From Zygaena filipendulae (Eukaryota; Arthropoda; Insecta; Lepidoptera; Zygaenidae), in the NCBI GenBank assembly GCA_907165275.2, contig OU015673.1, positions 7,033,001 to 7,097,000 of the forward strand: a DNA stretch of 64,000 nucleotides, given 5' to 3'. The notes beneath the pieces were generated by a model. It was not told the DNA's origin, made no database searches, and worked only from the letters and a program-made list of their open reading frames with translations. Shown piece by piece: positions 12,050 through 23,198 of the stretch. The first letter of the stretch is position 1, and every line of letters starts with the position of its first letter. Both the position numbers and the translations under genes were made by a program.

Positions 12050-12099
12050 TAAGTGACAATTCACGGTTTTCTTTTGCTAAAACAACTGAGGAACATTAA

Positions 12100-12335
12100 A
12101 TAGGTACGTAATATCTGGGTCACCGAGCTTCGCTCGTTGTGTATAGCGCCATCTGCTGTTCTTATACGTAGAAAAACAAACACTCATTTTTCACTGCCTG
12201 AAAACACGGATAAAACGACGTTATCTAAAAATGAAACCTATCTAGATCGACTAATCGGCCCCGAAACCCCCTGCATACTAAATTTCATGAAAATCGTTGG
12301 AGCCGTTTCCGAGGTCAGAGTCTATATATAAAGAT
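12100..12335 (+). repeat. Dispersed lepidopteran repeat ('caccgagcttcgctcg')
   Basis: 'gagcttcgctcgttgtgtat', 'tgcctgaaaacacggataaa', 'ccccgaaaccccctgcatac', 'gaaaatcgttggagccgttt'. The latter parts recur at 45180-45330. The ORF at 12137 lies inside and is not a gene. Confidence 0.6.
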
Positions 12336-12544
12336 CGTTTAAAGATAGTAGATAGATATGACAGGAGCTATGATTTAAGGATCCTTGAAGTAGTTGGCAT
12401 CTTATATTAGGGAAGCCCTTATCTAGGTACTTATCTTGTAAGTTTTTCTGTTACGAAGTTGGCTTTCTCGAATAATAATAATCATTATTATACAGAGAAA
12501 AAGTTTGCACCGAACATATGTATACTAGGTATTTATTTGGAGAT

Positions 12545-12753
12545 CACTACAAAGTATAAAACAAGGTCGCTTCCCACTGTCTGTCTGTCCATATGTGTGC
12601 TTAGATCTTTAAAACCACGCAACGGATTTTCATGCGGTTTTCTCCAAAAGATAGAGTGATTCATGAGAAAGGTTTACATCTATATTTTATCCAGGAATTC
12701 CCACGGGAACTCTGAAATTACCGCGGTTAAACCCGGGCGACATCGACAGCTAG
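12545..12753 (+). mobile_element. Hel, about 209 bp
   Basis: 'ctgtctgtctgtccatatgt', 'cggattttcatgcggttttc', 'gattcatgagaaaggtttac', ending cgacatcgacagCTAG. Confidence 0.7.
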
Positions 12754-13068
12754 TTGTAGGTACTGATAAAATAAGGAAGGTATTTTGAACCCTGATGGAT
12801 AAACGTTGATTTCTTGCTTTCAATTGTTTGTTCCTACAAACGGCTCTAGTCGTAATATAGGACTGTTTATTTCCCGCTGGTTAAATTCTGATAAAAACAC
12901 CCCAGAATGCTATAACACAAAGATATTCTATATAATAAAGGGCTATAACATAAAAGATTCCACGCGACCTCGTCTTAGAAGACAGGAAGGCGCGCGGAGC
13001 GAATTAAGCATAATTGCACGTCAAATTAGTCTTCTGCTTATCTATTAACTTTAACAATATTATGATAT

Positions 13069-13110
13069 ATTAGCTGGTGCCCGCGGTCTCACCTGTGGGA
13101 ACTTTAGCAA
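13069..13110 (-). mobile_element. Hel 3' end fragment
   Basis: 'ttagctggtgcccgcggtct' then cacctgtgggaac. Confidence 0.4.
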
Positions 13111-13277
13111 CGACAGTTTTAAAAAATGGGAGCTTTTTTGGGAAAGTTCGCGACTGATAGTTCATCAGATCGGTCTTCGGTATTTCTGCTACTGGTGCTC
13201 GGTTAGGCACCTTATTTGTTCAGCAAATTCTTCTGCAGTTTGCACTTCATTGACACCGCGCGGAGTCGGTTGCTGGT

Positions 13278-13515
13278 GGGTCCTTATTCACTACGACCAT
13301 AACACGTCACGTTTAGATAACGTGCCACAAAAAATGTCTTTCCCTCGTGATCAAAGAAGTTTTACTGCAAAGAAAATAAATTTACAACGTTTATTATAGC
13401 ATACAGAAAAATAATTTCTAATATTTTGGTATTAGGTATTTAGAATGTTTGGGATTGTGTTTTTTGGGACGCGCGTTATGCGCAAGGAATGTTGTTGGTC
13501 ATAGTGAATAAGGGC
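13278..13515 (+). mobile_element. MITE-K copy 1 (238 bp)
   Basis: Inverted ends of the GGGTCCTTATTCACTACGAC / TCATAGTGAATAAGGGCC type, immediately upstream of the pentanucleotide array. Confidence 0.78.
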
Positions 13516-13561
13516 CTGGTCACTGATATTGTGTCGCAAAAACTTCATGCGCCAAAACATC

Positions 13562-14474
13562 GAATAGAATAGAATAGAATAGAATAGAATAGAATAGAAT
13601 AGAATAGAATAGAATAGAATAGAATAGAATAGAATAGAATAGAATAGAATAGAATAGAATAGAATAGAATAGAATAGAATAGAATAGAATAGAATAGAAT
13701 AGAATAGAATAGAATAGAATAGAATAGAATAGAATAGAATAGAATAGAATAGAATAGAATAGAATAGAATAGAATAGAATAGAATAGAATAGAATAGAAT
13801 AGAATAGAATAGAATAGAATAGAATAGAATAGAATAGAATAGAATAGAATAGAATAGAATAGAATAGAATAGAATAGAATAGAATAGAATAGAATAGAAT
13901 AGAATAGAATAGAATAGAATAGAATAGAATAGAATAGAATAGAATAGAATAGAATAGAATAGAATAGAATAGAATAGAATAGAATAGAATAGAATAGAAT
14001 AGAATAGAATAGAATAGAATAGAATAGAATAGAATAGAATAGAATAGAATAGAATAGAATAGAATAGAATAGAATAGAATAGAATAGAATAGAATAGAAT
14101 AGAATAGAATAGAATAGAATAGAATAGAATAGAATAGAATAGAATAGAATAGAATAGAATAGAATAGAATAGAATAGAATAGAATAGAATAGAATAGAAT
14201 AGAATAGAATAGAATAGAATAGAATAGAATAGAATAGAATAGAATAGAATAGAATAGAATAGAATAGAATAGAATAGAATAGAATAGAATAGAATAGAAT
14301 AGAATAGAATAGAATAGAATAGAATAGAATAGAATAGAATAGAATAGAACAGAACAGAACAGAACAGAACAGAACAGAACAGAACAGAACAGAACAGAAC
14401 AGAACAGAACAGAACAGAACAGAACAGAACAGAACAGAACAGAACAGAACAGAACAGAATAGAATAGAATAGAA
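13562..14474. repeat. Pentanucleotide array (GAATA)n with a (GAACA)22 block
   Basis: About 913 bp of uninterrupted 5-mer. Roughly 157 units of gaata (13562-14345) are followed by exactly 22 units with T replaced by C (14346-14455) and about four original units. It is followed by 'gaaaaaagtttatttgac', much like the flank of a three-unit run at 19832. A MITE-K copy ends 46 bp upstream. True length may differ, since such arrays assemble poorly. Confidence 0.97.
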
Positions 14475-14779
14475 AAAAGTTTATTTGACTCTTAAACTAG
14501 AATACTTGGTACCAAAATGGCTGCCACTCAGCATTATGCACATCTTCTGATTGATTTCTCTCCGTGTCGCTGAACTTAATTTAATTTGATTTAATAAGCT
14601 TATATTAAAATTAGATTAATTATTTACAAGTAGGTACCTGAATGAGTTTTGACAAATTGAAAAGTAAATTGCTTCTGAGAAATAGTTGTTTACGAGCAAC
14701 GAATATTTACTCAGTCACAAATTACGAAGAAGCCACCAACGCAATATATTAATTTTTGTTATTAATCCGACAAGCGGAA

Positions 14780-14935
14780 AGGTCACTCACTGACTCAACA
14801 CGAAACCTCAAAAACTACATGACCCATGGAGATGAAATTTCACAGCTAGGCAGGCAAATTATGGAGAGTTGACGTCAGTTAAGAAATAATTTACCGGAGT
14901 TCCCTCGGGAACTTCGAAATGAATTCGGTAAAACC
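14780..14935 (+). mobile_element. Degenerate Hel-related repeat
   Basis: 'ggtcactcactgactcaaca', 'aaaaactacatgacccatgg', 'ggagttccctcgggaacttc'; no terminal CTAG. Confidence 0.45.
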
Positions 14936-14956
14936 ATCACAATAATACATACATAT

Positions 14957-15165
14957 TAGCTGTCCCGCGCGGTTTCACCCGCGATAATTTCGAAGTTCCC
15001 GCGGAATTGTTCCATACAAACTTTGCAACCCCTTTTCATGCCTTTAAGGGTTGAATTTTCAAAAATCCTTTCTTATCGGATATGTACGTCATACAAACAC
15101 ACTCTCATAGTTTCAGGTCTCTACGATCAGCGGTTTAGGCTGTGCGTTGATAATTTATGTCATTT
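14957..15165 (-). mobile_element. Hel subfamily with 'cagcggtttaggctgtgcgt'
   Basis: 3' end ttagctgtcccgcgcggttt. The interior 'ttccatacaaactttgcaac' and 'agcggtttaggctgtgcgtt' is shared with 18247 and inverted at 51308. Confidence 0.65.
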
Positions 15166-15461
15166 TATATATATAAATTACATAGATATATTTTGGGCAT
15201 ATAAAAATTGCCCGGGTAAATATCTTAAATACTTGAAAGGAATACTTTCAGAAGCTTATTAAAATTTCATATGATAATCCTTACTCTTCGGTGTTTGTAT
15301 AAATGTTACTGAGAGTCTAGTAACACGATTTCCCTTCATATTGCTTTGTATGCACGGTCCCACTTACAGGAGTTACAGGTAAAAAGAGACTTACATTTTA
15401 CGATTGTAAATATTCGGGAAATTTTGCCGATTGAGTGATGATAACTTTATGGGTAGGTGTC

Positions 15462-15600
15462 TACTCATAATTTCGGAGTTCCCGCTGGTTTTCCAGAAGA
15501 AAAAGTATCCTATATCCTTTTCTGTAGGTATCCCTGATAATTTTAACGCTTGAAAAGGTAACAAACAAACAAACAATTTCATTTTCGTATTTTAAATATC
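15462..15600 (-). mobile_element. Hel fragment
   Basis: 'aatttcggagttcccgctgg ... tatccttttctgtagg ... aacaaacaaacaaacaattt'; no CTAG end. Confidence 0.5.
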
Positions 15601-15605
15601 AAGGA

Positions 15606-15810
15606 CTAGCTGTGCTCCGTGATTTCAAGCGGTAATTTCGGAGTTCCCGCCAGAATTGCGGGATAAAAAGTACCCTATGTCCTTCCCTGTTCCCCTGATA
15701 ACGTGCATGCCAAATTTCATCCAAATCCGTTCAGCCGTTTTTGCGTGATTGAGTAACAAACATCCAAACATCGAAACATCCACACTTTCACATTTATAAT
15801 ATTAGTAGGA
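15606..15810 (-). mobile_element. Complete Hel, 205 bp
   Basis: CTAG at 15606 and 5' end reading (minus strand) tcctactaatattataaatg, next to T. A good reference copy for the family. Confidence 0.8.
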
Positions 15811-15817
15811 TAGTTAG

Positions 15818-15842
15818 TTGTAGTGTGTGTGTGTGTGTGTTT
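15818..15842. repeat. (GT)n microsatellite
   Basis: About ten GT units just after a Hel. Confidence 0.8.
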
Positions 15843-16108
15843 GGAACATAACCAAAAAAAGAAGTGCGTTGGATCCTACAGGCTGGATTTATCTTACGTT
15901 GTTACGTTACGGAAACGTTACGGAAATCTATAAATTGACCGACTACCTCTGATCACGTACGAGGTCTGTTTTTGTAAATTTTGCTATAGTAGCGTTATAA
16001 TGGGAAGAAAATAACACCAGCAAAGTATTTTTATTTTATTTTGTTCTGTTCACCAGCAGTTGTTACAATAATTCATGCACTTAATTAATTAACAAATTAT
16101 ACATTATA

Positions 16109-16465
16109 CAACGTGTTAATGAATTAACCAAAAACCTGATACACCCCATTTAAAAAAATAAACAATGATGTGACTAAAATATAAATTAAGTTGAATAAAT
16201 TAATAGTCTAAACGATATTCAAAATTAGTTTAGAAGTGACCTATCTACGAAATTTCAAGCGCTACGCCCGCGCCTACGTGTCAACGACCGATTTGATTTT
16301 TTTGCTACGGGTGACGTACGCGCCAGATATTGTGTTATAAATCATTTAGACATGGGCTAGTAAAAATGAAAAAATATAACGTATATTAAAACATGGTGCG
16401 ATCGATTCGGAAGTAAATTCTGAGCAAACTATTTTCTAGTTTTCAGTTAATTCATTAACATGTTG
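16109..16465 (+). mobile_element. MITE-B copy 2 (357 bp)
   Basis: Both inverted ends, TA flanks and the GC-rich core are present. Confidence 0.85.
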
Positions 16466-16592
16466 TATATCTTACTGTCAGTAAGGCTATTGGGAAGGAA
16501 ATTCCCATTAGTTCAACTGGTAAGACTACGCAAGACTACTTGGAACAGGGGAATTATTCCCATTGCTCAGTTTCATGTCAAAAATATAAAAT

Positions 16593-16913
16593 GGGGATGT
16601 TAACTAGTACTTTTGAAAATCAAAATTCTAATTAGTCCGTCAGTTAGAAAATAAAAAAACAATAGACACGTATTTTTTGCTTTTTCAACTAAATCAAAAT
16701 ATACAGAGATAAAGCGCATTAAAGTTTAGGGTGAGGGGGTCGTGACGTCACTAACCGCTAAAACCGCCATACAAACTGTCCGTCAAGTGACGTCACTTAT
16801 TTCAACTCAATGTATCGCCGTTATTTATTGATCACGTAAAAAAATAAAAAATACGTGTCCAATATTTTTTATTAATCTACAAGACGGACTAAAAAAAATT
16901 TGTGAACATGCCC
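16593..16913 (+). mobile_element. MITE-C copy 2 (321 bp)
   Basis: GGGGATGTTAACTA at the left, GAACATGCCC at the right. Two gtgacgtcac palindromes at 16742-16751 and 16787-16796. Confidence 0.85.
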
Positions 16914-17308
16914 ATTATATTACTGCCAACTTAGTACATAATTAAAGTGAAAAAATAACACTCGGTTGTGAAGTTTTTAGAGTACCTACCACAGGCTCAC
17001 CTTCAACCTCTTAACGCTCCCATTATAAACGCTTTCATTCGAACCACGCCTTTGTCAAGCGTGCCATGAATGAGAAATCAAATTTTCCACCTTGTAATAT
17101 CACTCGAGTAACAAGCTCACAATGATTTACGCTGGAACGTTTAGAAGAAAATTATTAGAAGAAGAAATCTTTCTTTTTGTAACACTAGTTGATGCATATG
17201 GTTTCGACCGCATAAAACCGGAGTTCCCCCGGGAACTTCTGTTAGCGGAAGGTTAAAATTTTGTTTCCTTGCCCGCGAGCGACGAAACTTTTGTTGGTAT
17301 GTTTCTAA

Positions 17309-17520
17309 ACTAATATTATAAAGCTGAAGAGTTTGTTTGGTTGAACGCGCTGATCTCAGAAACTACTGGTTTGAATTCAAAAATTCTTTCGTGTTGTAGG
17401 TATAGTCCAATTAACGAGGGAGGCTATGCCTTACAGGCTTATATAACATCATGCTACGACCAATAGGAGCAAAGCATCGAATTAACGCAGGCCGCGGGTG
17501 AAACTGCAGGGCACAGCTTG
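17309..17520 (+). mobile_element. Hel with altered 3' end
   Basis: 'ctaatattataaagctgaag', 'ttacaggcttatataacatc', ending gggtgaaactgcagggcaca then gCTTG instead of CTAG. Confidence 0.6.
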
Positions 17521-17539
17521 TTTATAATATGTATACTTA

Positions 17540-17730
17540 CTGCTTTCCGTTTCACCCAGTTTCACTTGCATTAGTGTAGATTTTGTCAGTCAATTTCCTT
17601 TCCAAAAAGTAATTGAACTTTTGATGATAGGTCCTGTATGTCCTGATAATGTGTACATAAGTGAAATTTCAAGATGATCGGTTGAATAGTTAAATGAGAT
17701 CGTAACAAACAAACAAACCAATGCACAGGT
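17540..17730 (-). mobile_element. Degenerate Hel
   Basis: 'cctgataatgtgtacataag', 'gatgatcggttgaatagtta' and 'aacaaacaaacaaacc' survive. Confidence 0.45.
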
Positions 17731-17947
17731 TATCCTATAAGAAACCAGCAGCTGTTTGTACTCGTATTAGAGATAATGAAGTTTTTTTTTTCTATTCCTT
17801 GAAGGAAAACCAGTGAACGTCTGCTATAATCATACTAGCCAAAAGACGCTCACCGTTGCACATAAGCTTCTCTTAAGAAACACCAGAACGATCGTCTGAT
17901 AACGGACCGTGATATGCTTATGTTCTATTTGGACGACCACTACCACA

Positions 17948-18020
17948 GCCGAAATAGCTCAGTTGGGAGAGCGTTAGACTGAAGATCTAAAGGTCCCTGG
18001 TTCGATCCCTGGTTTCGGCA
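17948..18020 (+). tRNA. tRNA-Phe (anticodon GAA)
   Basis: 73 nt with an intact 7-bp acceptor stem (GCCGAAA/TTTCGGC), A box TAGCTCAGTTGG, anticodon loop CTGAAGA with GAA at 17981-17983, a paired anticodon stem and B box GGTTCGATCC. No intron. The discriminator base is A. The T stem reads CCTGG on both sides, so its middle pair is a U-U mismatch instead of C-G or U-G. That is the only defect; the gene may be active or slightly decayed. Confidence 0.93.
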
Positions 18021-18022
18021 GG

Positions 18023-18028
18023 TTTTTT
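18023..18028 (+). terminator. RNA polymerase III terminator of tRNA-Phe
   Basis: A run of six T residues starts two bases after the tRNA 3' end, the expected Pol III stop signal. Confidence 0.8.
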
Positions 18029-18246
18029 GCATTGTAGCCACAGCTTAGATATATATATTTTGTTTCTATCAGCTCCTCTTCCATATCGTTCTTGTATTGG
18101 AAAATGGGCTGGTGTCAACCGTCGTATCCGTTATCATACACCTCTTTTCACGAACCGATTGCACATATTTCCATTTAATACTTTATAGTGTCTAAAGCTT
18201 TGAAGAACCAATGATTTTACATAGCCTCTAAAATCTATATTATAAA

Positions 18247-18350
18247 CTAGCTGTCCCGCGCGATTTCACCCGCGATAAGTTCTTCTCCAAGTTTCAGGTC
18301 TCTACCATCAGCGGTTTAGGCTGTGCGTTGATCCATCATTAAGTACAAAG
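18247..18350 (-). mobile_element. Hel, short copy of the 14957 subfamily
   Basis: CTAG, ctgtcccgcgcgatttcacc, then 'caggtctctaccatcagcgg'. Lies 227 bp downstream of the tRNA. Confidence 0.65.
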
Positions 18351-19103
18351 CATTTTATACGCATATATTACGTTATAAACCTGCCTACCTATATACTCGT
18401 TAGATGAATATTCTTAATAGCATCAAAAACATTGTTTGGTTAAAAATTAATTTACTTTGATTAGGTTTAGTCCAAAGTCTGAGAGGGCAACTTCGCTGTA
18501 CGAAAATAAAATATTCTCAAAATCATAATATTAAAGCGGAGGGACTAATTCTACTAACGCGAGTAACACACATCTCACAGGGGTTAATAAATTTTAAATA
18601 TTTTTTTGAAATTTTAGTATACTTATAACTAGTAATAAATATTTTGACCAGCAATTAAATTTTTTGCTCAACAATAAGTTAAAACGATCTGCAACACTTG
18701 TTCTGCAGTAATAGCCTAATGCACGTTATTTTAGGTTATGTTGTAAGCATAATGCGATGTTGTAAGCACAATGCGCGAACTGAGCGAGCGCAGCGAGCGT
18801 GCCGCGGCAGCGGCCGACGTTGCTCCAAAACCAAATCTACCTTTTCAGCGTACCAAAACTTATATTTTTGCTGACGGAATACATTTCCTTGCTAAACAAA
18901 ACTTCAATAATTTTCCAACCAAGAACGATAGCTGAAAAAAGCCTCCTATTGTCTAAGATAGGTATACAATAGGAGATAGTAAAAAAGCAACCGTAGGGCG
19001 AGAAAATGATGTATTTACTGAAATTCGCATGAAAACCTGCCCTGACGTTCCGCATTTGCGAATATCTTCAGATAACCCTTACCGAGGCCATAGATAAACA
19101 ATA
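18351..19103. other. Unassigned stretch with one GC-rich patch
   Basis: 18770-18830 has 'gcgcgaactgagcgagcgca', whose inverse recurs at 8225-8260 and near 19970. It is probably a retroposon remnant. The minus ORF 18837-19055 is unconvincing. Confidence 0.4.
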
Positions 19104-19144
19104 TACGATTTACGATAAACATTATCCGTTTATCGTAAATCGTA
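19104..19144. repeat. 17-bp hairpin
   Basis: tacgatttacgataaac and its exact complement, seven bases apart. Confidence 0.85.
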
Positions 19145-19217
19145 AGAATAACTTTTTATTATTATAGATCATCACAAATGGTCAAAAAGCTAAGCTGATC
19201 AATTAAAAAATAACATT

Positions 19218-19373
19218 GTTTTTTTGTTACGCTTTCACGCTCAACAGATCATCATGAAATCTTACACACACATTATCGGGGGTACATAGACGGACATAGG
19301 GTACCTGCTTTTATCCTGGAATTCTAGCGAGAACTCCGTACTTACCGCGGGTGAAATCGCGGGGAACAGCTAG
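19218..19373 (+). mobile_element. Hel, 5' truncated
   Basis: 'ttgttacgctttcacgctca ... gggtacatagacggacatag ... gggtgaaatcgcggggaaca' then gCTAG. Confidence 0.7.
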
Positions 19374-19830
19374 TCATATCAAGTTTGTACATTCATAACC
19401 CGAGGCTGTGGCAGCGCGGAGTTGTGTTTTGGTTGAGCTGAATTGACTATGTACTACCTACCTATATTCTAATAATTTTCGACGAACCAATATTAATTAC
19501 GCGTTAGTATGCGGTTACGGCGAAATTGTGATTAAGCCGTTTTGTAAATTATATTCGCTTATCGTTCAAATTAAAATGTTTCAATTATTAATCTTAAGTT
19601 TTTGTCCTATTATATTTAATAATTTTATTGCTGTTGCTGGTCGTCGCCTAAACGGACGAATAATAATCGTCCGCTTAACGCAAAATGTATTGAGATTTCC
19701 TAACGTTCTTTTTTTTACGAGATTTACACGCCGATTGATAAACTTTTTTATATGAAATGTAATTTTAGTCTCAAAAAAAAAATCTACATGTCACTGTAAA
19801 ATTGTAAATACTGTTAATTTTAATCTATTT
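19374..19830. other. Unassigned stretch with a 75-aa ORF
   Basis: ORF 19528-19755 (plus) is hydrophobic and arginine-rich. No splice context or family match was seen, so I left it out. Confidence 0.35.
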
Positions 19831-19862
19831 AGAATAGAATAGAATAGAAAAAAAATTATTTG
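19831..19862. repeat. Short (GAATA)n run with the same flank as the large array
   Basis: Three gaata units followed by gaaaaaaaattatttgat. The match to the right flank of the 13.6 kb array suggests both sit at the end of one retroposon family. Confidence 0.55.
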
Positions 19863-20079
19863 ATACCATAAAAATAAAATAGGTACAAGCGTGAGTCTTA
19901 AACACTTAACAAAAAAATTAAAAAATTAACACTGTCCTTGGCGCATCACCTGCCGCTGCCGCGACACGCTCACTACGCTCGCTCGGCTCGCTCGACTTGG
20001 TCAACAGTAGCAAACATAATATCTATATCTACTGTTGAGAGGTCAATTCTGTACATTGAATATATATTCAAAATTAATA

Positions 20080-20300
20080 TTGGAGGATGAATGGTGATCG
20101 ATACTGATGCCAAAAATGCAATCAGTGAATTTTTTGTCTGTCTGTCTGTCTGTATGTGCACGCATGGGTCAAAAACTACTGAAGGGATTTCAACCAAACT
20201 TGGTAAGATTGTAGCCCATATTCCTAGGCAGGTTATAGGCTTATATAACATAACGCTAAGACACATAGGAGCTGAGCAGTGACGATAAATTTGAAGCAAG
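20080..20300 (+). mobile_element. Hel-related fragment with (gtct)n
   Basis: 'tgtctgtctgtctgtatgtg', 'aaaaactactgaagggattt', 'aggttataggcttatataac', shared with 17309. The ORFs on both strands here are by-products. Confidence 0.5.
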
Positions 20301-20340
20301 TCGGATGAAAATGCTCTTTCGAGCTCTTATCCTCGCATAC

Positions 20341-20495
20341 GTTTACTCAATCACGCAAAAACGGCTGAACGGGTTTGGATGAAATTTGGCATGCACGTTG
20401 TCGAGGGTACAGTGAAGGACATTGTGTACTTTTTATCCCGGAATTCCCACGGGAACTCTGAAATTACTGCGGGTGAAACCGCGGGGCACAGCTAG
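20341..20495 (+). mobile_element. Hel, 5' truncated
   Basis: 'tcaatcacgcaaaaacggct ... ttttatcccggaattcccac ... gggtgaaaccgcggggcaca' then gCTAG. Confidence 0.75.
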
Positions 20496-20678
20496 TACTT
20501 AATACTAGCAGTAGGTACAAACCTAACCTAACCATAATTTTAATCTAGCGAAAACTAATGCGTTAAATGCATTTAATCGTAAGCAGTATGTTACGGTTCA
20601 CAATCTTTTGACAGTTTACAATCTCGCGAGATAGATTATAATCTAACGGTATCTACAATTTTACGTTGACACATGTTA

Positions 20679-20925
20679 TCTTAATATATATAAATCACGT
20701 GTCACGTTGTTTGTCCGCGACGGACTCCGAAACTACTGAACGGATTTTGATAAAATTTTGTAACCATTCAAATATAAGGTAGGATAGTTTTTATCCCGGA
20801 ATTCCCGCGGGAACTCCGGAATTAATGCGAGGAACTGCTTATCACCGTAAACGACAGCACTTTTTTCCCGGAATTCCCGCGGGAACTCCGAAATTACCGC
20901 GGATGAAATCGCGGGGGACAGCTAG
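20679..20925 (+). mobile_element. Hel with duplicated hairpin region
   Basis: Starts tcttaatatatataaatcac. 'cccggaattcccgcgggaac' occurs twice before the gcgggggacagCTAG end. A related copy is at 57668. Confidence 0.75.
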
Positions 20926-21087
20926 TTTTATAATATATTGACAACCTTTTTTGTGAATTTATATAGTTTAGTGGACCGTGGATGATTAATAATAATAATC
21001 CGCTTAGTGGACGACTAGACACTTCGTAACTTTGTTGCCCCGAAAGAAACCTAAGTACACATTAGACAACCAACAAGAAAATGACAG

Positions 21088-21112
21088 CAGCAGTAGTAGT
21101 AGTAGTAGTAAT
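21088..21112. repeat. (AGT)n microsatellite
   Basis: cagcagtagtagtagtagta. Confidence 0.8.
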
Positions 21113-21621
21113 TTGAATAAGTCCAGCTTTGCAGTTAAATTCACTCAATCAACACGTGTACATTTTTTCTCGAAATATTTTCCTTCATTTCGTTTCATAC
21201 ATTCATAATTACGTCATACATAGTACAGAAGAGATCTCAAAAGTCAGGAATCAAACCACCGACCTCTGAAAGAGAGGCGAAAATCCCATAGCTCGCCCCC
21301 CACGACTATATTTATGCAAATTGCTGATAGTTAGTGAACGTAGCCCGTCACGTTCCGCCCATCAAAGGTTGTAGGTACAGTCCGAATCAGAAACAGGTAA
21401 TTACTTTGTCCAGTCCTTAAATCCTATTGCAAAAGTAATAAAGCTCAACAACTGAGAAAAATGTGTATATATTTTGGTCGCAGACTGTACAATATCGCTG
21501 ACTACGCGCCACCGGTGTGGCGTACCAATGACAATGCTCCGTTTACATTGGTCGAGTGCTCGCGCCAGTACACTCACCTATAGTAGGTAACTAGATACCA
21601 TTCGGCTTCAGCATTCAGCAA

Positions 21622-21815
21622 CAAGCTGTTCCCCGCGGTTTCATCCGCGGTAATTTTGGAGTTCCCGCTGGAATTCCGGGATAAAAAGTACCCTATAACA
21701 ATAATGTTAAATTCTATTGGTAAACGAATTTTCAAAATCGGTTCAGTTGAGCCAGAGATTACCCACTACAACCGCACAAACTCGCAAACTTTACCTCTTT
21801 AAAATAATTATAGTA
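21622..21815 (-). mobile_element. Hel with CAAG terminus
   Basis: caagctgttccccgcggttt, then 'gttcagttgagccagagatt' and 'aaactttacctctttaaaat'. The terminal CTAG has become CAAG on this strand. Confidence 0.65.
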
Positions 21816-22269
21816 TTGACTAGTTAGACACGTTACATGCATTACACGTTACGCGTTACGCTTTGTCTGTACGAAAGACGTAGGTACCTATGAGTATAAT
21901 GAACATAATTACTTCCTACAATTTTTTTAACAAAATTTTACTAATTGCGCTTGTCTTATTTATTTTTAATTAAGGTTAATTTTGAAGAAATGTGGATTAT
22001 TGTTAATTAATTAAATCATATTATTTATGTTGGGTAGAATTATACATGGTGAAAATGGTTTAATACTCGCCTGAAACTAGTTCAAGTATGCACAGTCCAC
22101 AAAGATAGCATAGAGTGAACAAGTTTTATTAAATCTACCAACAAACTATGCTCTATCCCTACAAACTATCTTTTCATCCCCCCACCTCGGAAATGGTATT
22201 TTTGCTATTCGATATCTGAGCGCAAAAGCCGTTTTTATCCGCTTGAGGATGTAGGTATCTACCTAAGAG

Positions 22270-22580
22270 CCAACCCACACGGTGCGGCGCGGTTCAGGTA
22301 CGGCGCCTGAGCGGCGCCGCTGCGGTATATTACATACAAAAATGCGTTGTGGCCACATGGCACCGTGCGGTGTGCTGCGGCGCCGCGCCGCGCTCGCATC
22401 GGAGTCAAGACGAGGCGGGAAGCGGAGTAGGCGGCTCGCTGTTGTTTGTCCTGTTCTGTCACGTAGCGATATGGGCATGCCTACTCTTTTTGTCGCCGCT
22501 GCGGCACCGCGCTGCCCGTGTGGTCGCCAATGCGGCGAAATGGCTTACGGCGCGGCGCCGCACCGCATCGTGTGGGTTGG
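22270..22580. mobile_element. GC-rich MITE, 311 bp
   Basis: Ends ccaacccacacggtgcggcg and its near-complement ending gcatcgtgtgggttgg. The interior is rich in gcggcgcc, strikingly GC-rich against AT-rich flanks. Overlapping ORFs on both strands here are composition artefacts. Confidence 0.72.
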
Positions 22581-22599
22581 TATTAAGTATTATTTGTTA

Positions 22600-23195
22600 T
22601 GCATAATATAAATATTTTTCTTTAATACTTGCCTATCATAATGTTGTAGTAAATATGTACCTAAACTGAAATAAAAGTATCTTCTGATTGTAAATGTTTT
22701 ATTTTGCATTTAGTCATTTCCTCGCTGAGAGGGGAAGAAAAGTTACGTGTTGCACTCGAGTGCACAAATTTTTCACGTTGTGCTCTTTTGATTCCCTTGC
22801 TCAGGATTCTAATTTTTTAATTTTAGATTCCTTCGCTTGCTTGGTCATCAAAGATGAGCACGCGGTTAAAAAGCAACTTTGCACTCATGTATAAGTAACA
22901 AATAACTATTGTCCTTCCGCAAAGCCAACGATCGCGGCAAAATGTTCAGACTACAAAATTTTATTTACATATAAAAAGTAAGTTGATCTACTTTTTACTA
23001 CTTAGTTTTTAATAGTTAATAGTAAATAGTAGTTTTTCAACCTTATCATCTGCTATGTCTATATTATGTACTATGTTTTATATTTGAAGTCATTAAAGAA
23101 GAGCCACGGTCTTAAACTCGCTTTAAAAACTTAGTTTTTAAACATTTTAGACAGGTATCTATTAGGTATATTAAGTAGGTATGTATATTTATATA
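22600..23195. other. Unassigned stretch
   Basis: AT-rich. ORF 22694-22894 has no recognised domain; part of it (gcactcgagtgcacaaattt) faintly resembles 30920-30960. Confidence 0.4.
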
Positions 23196-23198
23196 GAC

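Noticed and set aside
13562..14474. CRISPR-like or minisatellite array
   Set aside because: Five-base unit with no spacers; a simple-sequence array.
20091..20282. 63-aa ORF with a Cys-rich stretch
   Set aside because: Encoded by the gtct repeat of a Hel-related fragment.
22259..22611. Four ORFs up to 109 aa on both strands
   Set aside because: All lie within a GC-rich MITE with inverted ends; low stop frequency is due to composition.
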